NCBI RefSeq assembly: GCF_009727055.1
Contig: NC_052349.1
Location: 36,903,620 to 36,967,619 of the forward strand
Origin: Benincasa hispida
Lineage: Eukaryota > Streptophyta > Magnoliopsida > Cucurbitales > Cucurbitaceae
DNA length: 64,000 bases
Direction: 5' to 3'
In this document: positions 1 to 8,713 of the stretch, piece after piece
Layout of the letters: each line of letters opens with the position of its first letter
Numbering within the stretch: the stretch's first letter is position 1
Made by a program: the position numbers and the translations under genes
The notes under the pieces: generated by a model
Database searches by the model: none
What the model was told of the DNA's origin: nothing
Seen by the model: the letters and a program-made list of their open reading frames with translations, nothing else

Positions 1-252
1 TCAAATCTGCCGCATACATTTATTTTATACCGCAAACAACAACCCAAACAACTATTTTATTTACTGGTTACTGCAAAGCCTTTTTGAAAATTATCACCGT
101 ATACCGTTTTCCCTAGTCCTTGAGTTCGACCCTGGACTTACCAGGAAACTCAGTGGGGTTTATACTTGGATTGCGCTGAGAAAACTTGTTGCTCAATGCA
201 TTTCCAACACCGCATTTCATTCCATTATTTCATCACATAAAATAAAGCATAA
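1..252 (+). mobile_element. 3' part of an Athila-like LTR (family A)
   Basis: The stretch ends in GCATAA, directly before a tRNA-Asp-like primer-binding site. It is closely repeated at 2011-2261. It also matches, in reverse complement, part of the solo LTR at 46950-48610: all share the phrase CCTGGACTTACCAGGAAACT followed by a 'tacttggatt' block. The 5' part of the LTR lies outside the window. The expected LTR end is GCATCA, as seen at 2261, so the last bases here carry a change. Confidence 0.75.
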
Positions 253-258
253 AGTTTT

Positions 259-276
259 TGGCGTCGTTGCTAGGGA
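259..276 (+). promoter_or_regulatory. primer-binding site, tRNA-Asp type
   Basis: TGGCGTCGTTGCTAGGGA lies seven bases after the LTR end. It differs by a few changes from TGGCGCCGTTGCCGGGGA, the sequence usual in Athila-type elements. It marks the LTR/internal boundary and sets the + strand orientation. Confidence 0.8.
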
Positions 277-420
277 CTTCGACAATTCAGTATGCTAATG
301 GTAATTTTTCTGATCTCTGTGCAACTCTCAATCTTTGGCGAATTATGACCCGTAGATTGAAAGGACGTTCTGACGAAGACTAAGAGATACCGCCAACAAC
401 AATAACCAAATAAAGACGAT

Positions 421-1918
421 ATGGTAGAGCAACCTGGAAACAGTGCACCAAACGAAAACAATGTCATGGCGAATCCAATCCTACTAGCAAACGATCGTAA
501 TAGGCCCATTCGAAACTCTGCATCGCCAAACCACTATGATTTCTCGACAGGAATCAAGAGGTCTGCCCTTGATGGGTCCCGATTCGAAATGAAACCGGTG
601 ATACTGCAGATGATCCAGACTGTAGGATAGTTCGGAGGAAGGCGTGGCGAGGACCCGCATGCTCACCTCCGGAGCTTCATAGAAATCTGCAACACTTTTT
701 TGTTCCAAATATCTCTACTGAAGAAGTTCGACTAACTTTGTTTATAACTTTCTTTGTGTGATCAGGCAAGAAAATGGGCGTATTCTCTAGAACCGGGAGA
801 GATAAATTCATGGGAACAGATCGTGGAAAAGTTCATGCAGAAATATTTCCCACCAACCGAGAATGCAAGGAGAAGGAAATTAATAACAAATTTTGAACAA
901 GAAACTGACGAATCGCTCAGCGATGCCTTGGCGAGGATTAAGAGGCTGGTAAGAGACTATCCACACAACGAATTACAAAACTGCTTGCACATGGAGATCT
1001 TTTATCAAGGACTAAACCCTACTTCGTAGACCGCTGCCAATGCGGCAGCAGCTCGTGGTATGCTCGACAAAAAATATAAGGAGGTTAAAAATATACTTGA
1101 TCGCATTTCCAAAAATCATGAGGACTGCCGAGAAAGCGATCAAATATTAAGAATTGGAAACAATGACACAAACAACGGGGCTAACTGACTGCGACGATGA
1201 GTTTGATACAAGGCATCGCAATTAACAACACGTGAGCGAACAAAGGGCAGGTCAACGCAATTGCTCAAACGACCGAAAGTTGTGTCATCTGTGGAGATGC
1301 GCATCCAATGGAAGAATGCCCAGGAAATCCGCAGTTAGTATGCTTCATAAAGAATAATCCTTATTCTGACACGTACAACCTCGGGTGGAGAAACCATCCC
1401 AATTTCGCATGAAAAAATCAACAACAAAGCTTTCAACTAGTGGCGCAAAAAGAAGGGCCACCTAGATTTTTCCCGCGAACCAACGGTTCAACGCACAGCC
1501 ATGCCAGTAGTTCGCAGACGCCACAATCTTCGTCCTTAGAAAGCTTGCTGAAGCAGTACATTGACAAAAAGAAACTAGTGCTTCAGAATCAAGCAACATC
1601 CATCCGAAATCTCGAAATTTAGCTAGGACAGATTGCGGGTGAACATAAAAATAGACTGCAAGGAGCTTCTTTGAGCTCAACTGAGCTCCCTCGCAATGTT
1701 GGGGGTACGGGGAAGGAACAATGCTTAGTAGTCTCCTTGCTAAGTGAAAAAATGACTGCGGAAGTTGGGGAGGAACCCATCACGACCAACTTGAATGCGG
1801 TAACAACCAGGGACCCATTGACTTGTAATTCGGAAAAGCCTGAGAAAATGAATCTCGAAGTTGCATCCACCCTCAAGCCTTTAGAACATGAGACAGAAGA
1901 AGTCCAGCTACCACCATA
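421..1918 (+). pseudogene. Athila-like gag, broken copy 1 (family A)
   Basis: Gag would form the particle shell that packages the element RNA. The relic starts at ATG 421 (MVEQPGN...), about 145 bases after the PBS. The retrotransposon gag core is clear at 754-1029 (WAYSLEPGEINSWEQ, then KYFPPTENARRRK and FYQGLNP). A CX2CX3HX4C zinc knuckle (CVICGDAHPMEEC) is encoded at 1281-1319 in another frame. A glutamine/asparagine and serine-rich linker and the segment SSLESLLKQYIDKK follow near 1530. Stops at 628 and 1027 and several frame changes (700-754, around 1200, around 1390) prevent a full product. The C-terminal open stretch 1671-1919 is acidic. No protease or polymerase follows; the sequence runs into another LTR fragment at about 1911. 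Confidence 0.75.
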
Positions 1919-2261
1919 GTTTGGCGCATTCCCGGCAAATGCTAGCTAAAGACCTTCTCAACCCGTCCCTTCGCATACTCAGTGTATCTACCGCATAATT
2001 GATCTTTTCTCAAATCTGCCACATACATTTATTTTATATTGCAAACAACAACCCAAACAACTATTTGATTTACTGGATACCGCAAAGTCTTTTTAAAAAT
2101 TATCACCGTATACCGTTTTCCTTAGTCCTTGAGTTCGACCCTGGACTTACCAGGAAACTCAATGGGGTTTATACTTGGATTCCGCTAAGAAAACTTGTTG
2201 CTCAATGCATTCCCATCACCGTATTTCATTCCATTATTTCATCACATAAAATAAAGCATCA
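1911..2261 (+). mobile_element. 3' part of a second family-A LTR
   Basis: The first bases, around TTTGGCGCATTCCC and GCTAGCTAAAGA, match an internal part of the solo LTR near 47250-47300 (reverse strand). From 2011 on it matches 1-252 with scattered differences. It ends in GCATCA followed by a PBS. The upstream part of the LTR is missing, so it is fused to the end of gag copy 1 with no complete element between. This fits deletion or unequal recombination between elements. Confidence 0.75.
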
Positions 2262-2267
2262 AGTTTT

Positions 2268-2285
2268 TAGCGCCGTTGTTAGGGA
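2268..2285 (+). promoter_or_regulatory. primer-binding site, tRNA-Asp type
   Basis: TAGCGCCGTTGTTAGGGA follows the LTR end at 2261. It is a mutated form of the Athila PBS, three to four changes from the consensus. Confidence 0.75.
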
Positions 2286-2427
2286 CTTCGACAATTCAAT
2301 GTGCTAACGGTAATTTTTCTGATCTCTTTGCCGTTCTCAATCTCTGGCGAATTACGATCTAGAGATTAAGAGGACGTTTCTTTAAAGACTAAGAGATAGT
2401 TGTGAACAACAACCAGATAAAGACGAT

Positions 2428-3895
2428 ATGGTGGAGCAGCCTAGAAACGGAGCACCAAACGAAAACAATGTCATGGTGAATCCAATCCTACTGGAAAAAA
2501 ATCATAAGGAGAAGATGGAACGTGGCTAATAACAACGATAGGCCCGAGGGGAATCAAGGGGTAAATAGACCGGCACAAGATCTAGTTTTTCTGGCTGCCG
2601 ACCGCAATATCCCAATGAGGAACTATGCGGCGCCAAATTTATATGACTTCTCACCTAGAATTGCAACACCCACGGTGGAGGATACATGATTTTAAATAAA
2701 GTCGATCATGCTTCAAATGATCCAAATGCGGGGCAATTCAGATGTCTACGAGGAGAAGACCCACATACTCACTTAACCAGCTTTGTTGAAATGTGCAATA
2801 CATTTTCCATTCCTGGCGTGACTTCAGAAGGAATTAGACTGTATCTCTTCCTTTATACACTTTAGGATGAAGCAAAGAGGTGGGCTCATTCATTGGAACC
2901 AAATGAAATTAATTCTTGGGACTAATTGGTCGAGCGATTCGTGAAGAAAATCTGCCCGCCCATAGTCAACGCAAGAAGACGAAGAGACATGTTGAATTTT
3001 GAACAGATGCAAAATGAGACTCTCAGCATCGCATAGGTGCGATTCAGAAGATTAGTGAAGAACTCCGCACATCAGGATTCCCGATTGCGTTCTGATGGAA
3101 ACCTTTAACAATGGCCTGGACAGATCGACGCAAGTTATTGCTGATGCCTCTGCGGCAGGAGGATTCATGGACAAAACATACACTGAAGCCAAAGTCATCT
3201 TAGACCGCATTTCATGAAACACAGATGACTAGGTAGATGATGAGTATGAGGGAAGAGGCCCTGAACAAAGAAAAGCAGAAAGTGCCATTGTACCTGCAGA
3301 TACAATGACCACCTTGGTCGCACACATGGCCTAAGTTACCTCTCTCCACCAAACGATGGCGTTTAATCAGGGAACCCTCTCCCAGAGTACAGCGCAAGCT
3401 AATACGCTAGCACAAGTGGCAGCGATAAGCTGTGCACAATGCAGAGGGGGTCATTCAGTAGAAATGTGCCCATCAAACCCTCAGACAGTGTACTCCATTC
3501 AGAATAACCCATACAACAACACGTATAATCTGGGTTGGTAGAATCACCCCAACTTTAGTTGGAGAGGGAACAACAACCAGGGAGGCCAAATGAATCTACA
3601 TAACAATGCCGAGAATCGATGAATCAGAGTCACCACCAAAATATGCAATCGCACCACCAACCTTCCTCATCCAACACCTCAAAAAATTCATCTTCCTTGG
3701 AAGCTCTGCTCAAGCAATATATAGAGAAAAATGATGGGTCATGCAATCGCAAGCATCTTCCATAAGAAATTTGTAGGTCCACGTGGGGCTACTAGAAGCC
3801 AAGCTTCGAAATAGTACACCAGGAACACTACCAAGTAATTCAGAAGCCCCCGAATCTATTGGGAAGGAACAATGTCAGTAGTGACATTGTGCAGG
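2428..3895 (+). pseudogene. Athila-like gag, broken chimeric copy 2
   Basis: The start (ATG 2428, MVEQPRNGAPNENN) matches family-A gag. After about 2500 the sequence instead matches family-B gag (2515 onward pairs with 5577 onward: ANNN-RPEGNQ, then MRNYAAPNLYDFSP). The equivalent of the A-type NPILL segment is therefore present together with the B-type FLAADRN segment, which marks a recombination joint. The gag core (WAHSLEPNEINSWD near 2880, then a FEQMQNE-like segment near 3000) is cut by stops and single-base changes. A CX2CX3HX4C knuckle (CAQCRGGHSVEMC) lies at 3431-3469 in the best open stretch (3356-3541). It ends in the usual KEQC-type tail near 3870. Not translatable as one protein. 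Confidence 0.7.
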
Positions 3896-4154
3896 TAAGT
3901 CTGACCGCCTACGGGGATGTGATTACGGTAACCTTGAAGAACCTTTTCAATCAACATCCCTAACACTATCTTTATCGCTTGCTTTACTGCTTTCTTTACT
4001 GCGTTATTATTGCTTCCTTAAATTAGTTTTTACTGCTTACCTAAATTTACTTCTACTTCAATTCAAGTTTGCATTAAATTTATGCTTAGTCTAATTTATT
4101 TCCATTCCAACCTTAGTTTGTGTTGATTTCAAAATTTCTATGAATGAACATAAA
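3896..4154 (+). other. gag-downstream spacer
   Basis: Non-coding and pyrimidine-rich (repeated CTGCTTTCTTTACTGC-like phrases). The same spacer follows gag at 6967-7271 and 7700-8010. It breaks off near 4154, where homology to the family-B LTR starts. Confidence 0.6.
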
Positions 4155-5359
4155 TAAAAACAACACCACATGCGGCGATAGATCGAAGATGTGGAGAGAA
4201 ATGCATTCGCGGACGATTCTGACAAGTGTACAGCTTTTGTTGTGCAATTCTGACAGATTAACCGTGGAACAGAAAGGAATTTTCCATTACGCCATTGTAG
4301 GAATTACCATAATTAGACAGTGGGGACCACAATTTCAAAGAGCCCAGGTCTTGTTTATAAATAGCTTCCTTATATTCGCTAGATACATACACACACTCAT
4401 ACAGAGATATATTGATATGTGGGAGAGAGGCTGGTCTAAAGAGACTTACAGAGTAAATCCGGGAGTACCACAAGAGAAGGTCGAAAGGTGAGTCTCCGAG
4501 TAAAGAATTCTTCCGATTCCCGAAGCTAAAGCTCTATACAAAAGGTCAATTCTATCGAGATAGCAAGCCTAAAAGGGAAGCTTTCCTTTCCACCATATCC
4601 ATACACCAGCAAGCACAAGTCTCCGATCGGGATCTGTGTCAAGACGTTGACACTCTTTCTGTATTTGTTTCTATTCTCTAATTCATCTTCTACGTTCATC
4701 TTCTTTAATCTCTCATTCACAAACATGTATCAACTTGCGATGTTTTTACTCTTTACTCTTTCTCTTTCTGCTTCATTCATAAGACTTGCCATCGCATTCA
4801 TCGATTCTTTTGTACAACTTCACGGCCAGTCCTCGGCCCCTGTATCATATATCATGTATCATAGTAGTTTAGGAATTTACTTTATCAACGCATCCTTACT
4901 TTACAATGCATTTTTACTTTTAGCGCAATTTATATTTCTGTACAAATCAAAATTCTTTATTCATTATTAAAACTGGTCGCATGTATCACAAAAGTATCGC
5001 ATTTAACAACAACAATCCCCATGTTCGACCTTGGATCACTCTGAGAAACTTGTATTGGAATTATACTTGGTTTCAGCACAAGGAAACTTGTGACAGCACT
5101 ACTTCATCGCATACTACGAGCATATCATTATCAACGCATACACTTAGAACATAGTATCGAATAAAATGTCTTTATCGCAAATCACTTGAGCACATATAGA
5201 GTATCATTCATTAATTCATCAGTGCAATAGATAAAGATAACATTCCATTTTCACCATTACATGTTTATGGCAACATGGGCTTGTATTACATTCATCCATC
5301 AGTAGTGTGTATAAGCGATACAAAACATAACACAGCACAACACTTAATTTTTATGCTCA
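4155..5359 (+). mobile_element. 5'-truncated Athila-like LTR (family B, left copy)
   Basis: It pairs with the LTR at 12634-14147, beginning at the position matching about 12988; roughly the first 350 bases are missing. Shared landmarks are ATAGATCGAAGATGTG, the TATA box TATAAATA at 4356-4363, the phrase ACTTGCGATGTTTTTACTC, and the final GCGATACAAAACATAAC block. It ends TATGCTCA before a PBS. It differs from the right copy by an unrelated stretch at about 4515-4725 and lacks the 83-base duplication of the right copy. Short open frames here (4144-4491, 4647-4970) lie inside LTR homology and are not treated as genes. Confidence 0.75.
4356..4363 (+). promoter_or_regulatory. TATA box of the left family-B LTR
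   Basis: TATAAATAGCTTCC is conserved in the paired LTR at 13187-13194. It is the likely core promoter for genomic RNA of this element family; transcription would start about 25-35 bases downstream. Confidence 0.6.
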
Positions 5360-5367
5360 GAAGTTTA

Positions 5368-5385
5368 TTACGCCATTGCCGAGGA
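5368..5385 (+). promoter_or_regulatory. degenerate primer-binding site, tRNA-Asp type
   Basis: TTACGCCATTGCCGAGGA lies eight bases after the LTR end. It aligns with the Athila PBS with four changes. It identifies the start of the internal region of the family-B element. Confidence 0.65.
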
Positions 5386-5479
5386 ATGGTAATGGTTAGT
5401 GTTGAATAATTTTGTGTTATTTTGCAGGATAGATCTATATTGTACAGTCTATTTATCGCGAAGAGCAGGCTAACGGTTT

Positions 5480-6966
5480 ATGAGTACTGAAACTAATCCA
5501 GAATTCGAAGCTAACCCAGAGATCGAGCGTACTTTTTGCGAGGGCACGCCAGAATAGAATCAGGCTAATAAGAGTAAATATGGCTAACAACGAGAGGCCC
5601 GAAGGAAATCAATAGGCAAATCAGCCAGCACAAGATCCTGTCTTTCTTGCCGCTAACCACAACACCCCCATGAGAAACTATGCGGTGCCGAATCTTTACG
5701 ACTTCTCGCCCGGGATTTCGCGACCAATGGTTGAGAAGAATCCATGATTTGAAATAAAGTTGGTCATCCTCCAGATGATAGAAAATGTGGGGCAATTTGG
5801 AGGTCTACAAGGTGAAGACCTGTACACTCATCTGACCAGCTTTGTGGAGATGTGCAACACTTTCTCCATCCTTGGCGTTACCCCTAAAAGAATTAGATTT
5901 TACCTCTTCCCGTACACACTGAGGGATGAGGCAAAGAGGTGCTCTCATTCGTTGGAGCCAAATGAAATCAAGTCATGGGACCAGTTGGTGGAACGGTTCA
6001 TGAAGAAATTCTTCCCTCCAGCCGTCAACACAAGGAGACGAAAGGATGTGTCGAATTTCGAGCAGATGGATAACGAGAATCTAAGCACCGCTTGGGTGCA
6101 TTTCAGAAGATTGGTGAAAAATTGTCCGCATATCGGGATTCTCGATTGTGTTCTGATGGAAACTTTTTATAACGGCCTGAGTCGATCAACGCAAGCCATT
6201 AGTGACGCCTCCGCAGCAGGAGGATTCATGGATAAGACCTACACAGAAGCCAAGGTCATCCTTGATTGCATTTCGTGAAACACGGATGACTATGTGGATG
6301 ACGGGTATGGTGGAACAGACCCCGAGAGAAGAAAAACTGAAAATGCCATTGTACCAGTGGATACAATGACATTCTTGGCTGCACAAATGGCCATGGTAAC
6401 CTCTCTCTTTCAAACGATGGCAATTAATCAAGGTGCCCTCTCTCAAAGTTCAGCGCAACCCAATACACTGGCGCAAGTAGCCGCAATAAGTTACATCCAA
6501 TGCAGAGGGGGCCATGCTGTAGAGATGTGCCCATCGAACCCACAGCCAATGTTTGCTATCCAAAACAACCTTTACAGCAACACTTACAATCAAAGTTGAC
6601 GGAATCACCCTAACTTCAGTTAGGGAGGGAATCACAACCAAGGGGGCCAAAGTAACCATCAGAACAATTCTTCGGGGAATCGAGAAAATCCTCCATCTTT
6701 TCACCAGAATCAGAATCAGAGTCATCAAAGGACCCCATATAACCAACCGTCCTCAGTGAACACCTCTGTAAATTTGTCATCATTGGAGTCCCCGCTGAAA
6801 CAGTATATTGAGAAAAATGACGCAGTCATGTAGTCGCAGACATCTTCAATAGGGAACTTGGAGATCCAAGACGGGCAATTGGCAGCCGAGCTTCGCAATA
6901 GAACACCGGGAACGCTGCCAAATAACTCAGAAGCCTCGGGATCTCATGGGAAGGAACAATGTCCTT
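5480..6966 (+). pseudogene. Athila-like gag, best preserved copy 3 (family B)
   Basis: The putative start is ATG 5480 (MSTETNPEFEANPEIERTF). The retrotransposon gag domain is open from 5760 to 6278: LYTHLTSFVEMCNTFSILGV, a SLEPNEIKSWDQLVERF motif, KFFPPAVNTRRRK, and FYNGLSRSTQ. A single TGA at 6276 separates it from the next in-frame part, 6294-6599, which holds the zinc knuckle at 6492-6530. There the first cysteine is changed to tyrosine (YIQC...H...C). Downstream are an N/Q-rich segment, SSLESPLKQYIEKN, and a GKEQC tail. Further stops occur at 5558, 5613, 5743, 6597 and near 6831. Gag would build the particle and package RNA; this copy is dead but recent enough to align end to end. Confidence 0.8.
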
Positions 6967-7271
6967 GATGACATTGCGCAGGCAAGCTTGACCGCCTGCA
7001 GGGGTGTGGGTTGCGGTAATCGTGAGAAATTTCTTTCAATCAGCATCTCTAAAATCTATGTTTAATCGCTTTCTTTACAACTTTCCTTTACTGTCTTCTA
7101 CATTGCGTTAATTACTGCTTTCCTAAAATAGCCTTTACTGCTTTATGAATTTATTTTCAATTAATTCAATTTGTTATTTCTATGCCTTGTTCAATTTCCT
7201 TATTAGTTGCATTGTTCTTAAAATTTCTATGAATGATTGACGTAAAAGAAAATGAACACCGCAAAGTCTTA
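6967..7271 (+). other. gag-downstream spacer before the gap
   Basis: Same pyrimidine-rich spacer as at 3896-4154, beginning TGACATTGCGCAGGCAAG. It runs to the N gap. No coding potential seen. Confidence 0.55.
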
Positions 7272-7277
7272 NNNNNN
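7272..7277. other. assembly gap (6 N)
   Basis: Six Ns. The sequence after the gap restarts inside the gag C-terminal region already present at 6541 onward, so the gap sits at the joint of two diverged copies. The true distance is unknown. Confidence 0.95.
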
Positions 7278-7699
7278 CGCAGTCAGTGTTTGCTATCCAA
7301 AACAACCCTTACAGCAACACTTACAATCCAGGTTGGAAAAATCACCTTAACTTCAGTTGAGGAGGGAATCACAACCAGAGGGGCCAAATTAATCATCAGA
7401 ACAACAATACAGGGAATCGAGGAAATCCTCCATCTTTTCACCAGAATTAGAACCAGAGTCATCAAAGGCAACCACATAACCAACCGTCCTCATCAAACAC
7501 CTCTGTAAATTCGTCATCATTGGAGTCCTTGCTCAAATAATACATTGAGAAAAATGATGCAGTCATGCAATCATGCGTCTTCAATAAGGAACTTGGAGAT
7601 CCAAGTCGGGCAATTGGTAGCCGAGCTTCACAACAAAACACCGGGAACGCTGCCAAGTAACTCAAAAGTCCCAAGATCTCATGGGAAGGAACAATGTCC
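7278..7699 (+). pseudogene. second copy of the gag C-terminal part
   Basis: This copies 6541-6970 with many substitutions: the Q-S-V-F-A-I-Q-N-N start, the NPGWKNHLNFS segment, the N/Q-rich part, SSLESLLK, and the GKEQC-type end. It has its own stops (near 7357 and 7538). The gag core and zinc knuckle are absent because the copy starts at the N gap. It is either part of a different element whose left side is missing from the assembly, or a local duplication. Confidence 0.7.
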
Positions 7700-8713
7700 T
7701 TGATGTCATTGCGCAGGCAAGCTTAACCGCCTGCAGGGGTGTGGATTGCAGTAATTGTGAGAAAACTTCTTTCAATCAGCATCCCTACATCTATGTTTAA
7801 ATGCTTTCTTTACAGCTTTCCTTTACTGCTTTCTGCATTGCGTTATTTACTGCTTTCTTAAAATAGCCTTTACTGCTTTATGAATTCACTTTCAATTTAA
7901 TTCAATTGTGTTATTTCCATGCCTTGTTCAATTTATTTACTTTTCTGCATTAGTTGCGTTGTTCTTAAAATCTCTGTGAATGACTGATCAAAAAGAAAAT
8001 GAACATCGTAGTCTTATCGACTTGCGTTATTGATAAAAATAAATAAATAAATAAATAATAAACTTTAATAAACATCCAGTATGCATTGCGATGATGGGTG
8101 CATCCTGCGATGACAAGATACACTTTGCGTCCATCCTACTTAAATGCATTGCACTGAGGGGAGTGTTGCTATCGTATGTATTTTGTGCCCATCCTTAGCG
8201 AAAGCGCACTATGTCGAGGTAGTGTTGCGCCAGTAGAAATACCATGTGCCCATCCTCTAGAAATACGCTGATTTGAGGAGTGTTGTTGAGGTAGTGTTGT
8301 TGCTCCTCCTTCGCAAATATGCAATTGCGGTAACGGATGCATTGCGTTGATCTTTAACCTTACGCCCATCCGAATAAAACAAAAAAGATAAATTCTGTTT
8401 GCAGGAGAGTAGTCCAATCGCTTAGGCTTCCAAGGAAATGATGACTTAGCAGATGAAAGGACGTCCTTCTCTGCTAATTCATAAATGCGAGGAGCGCGGG
8501 TAGGCTTTTTTAGTATCTCGTGGCCTACCATACAAAATTTGCATTGAGCCCATCAAGGCCCAACCTATAAATTCCCTCCTCCTTGGTTTGAGGATGTCTA
8601 TTTGAATCTTTTGCGAAAAAGAAAACCTTAAGCGAATCTTTTACATACCCAACCTTCGAAATCTCTTCCTAAGTCCAAAGAATTTTTTCCAACTCTATCA
8701 CTCACCAAAGCCA
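7700..8713 (+). other. non-coding inter-ORF region of the Athila-like element
   Basis: It starts with the third copy of the gag-downstream spacer (to about 8030), then an ATAA run at 8039-8060. From 8090 to 8370 comes a degenerate repeat with phrases such as GTGCCCATCCT and GAGGAGTGTTGTTGAGG. From 8385 to 8713 there is leader-like sequence with a possible TATA box at 8566-8572. In complete autonomous Athila elements pol would lie between gag and the later ORF; here only this 1 kb of non-coding DNA is present. Confidence 0.6.
8566..8572 (+). promoter_or_regulatory. possible internal promoter before ORF2
   Basis: CCTATAAATTCCCTCCTCC lies about 140 bases before ATG 8714. It resembles a plant TATA box followed by a pyrimidine-rich start region, and could serve a separate ORF2 transcript. 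Only the sequence similarity supports it. Confidence 0.3.
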
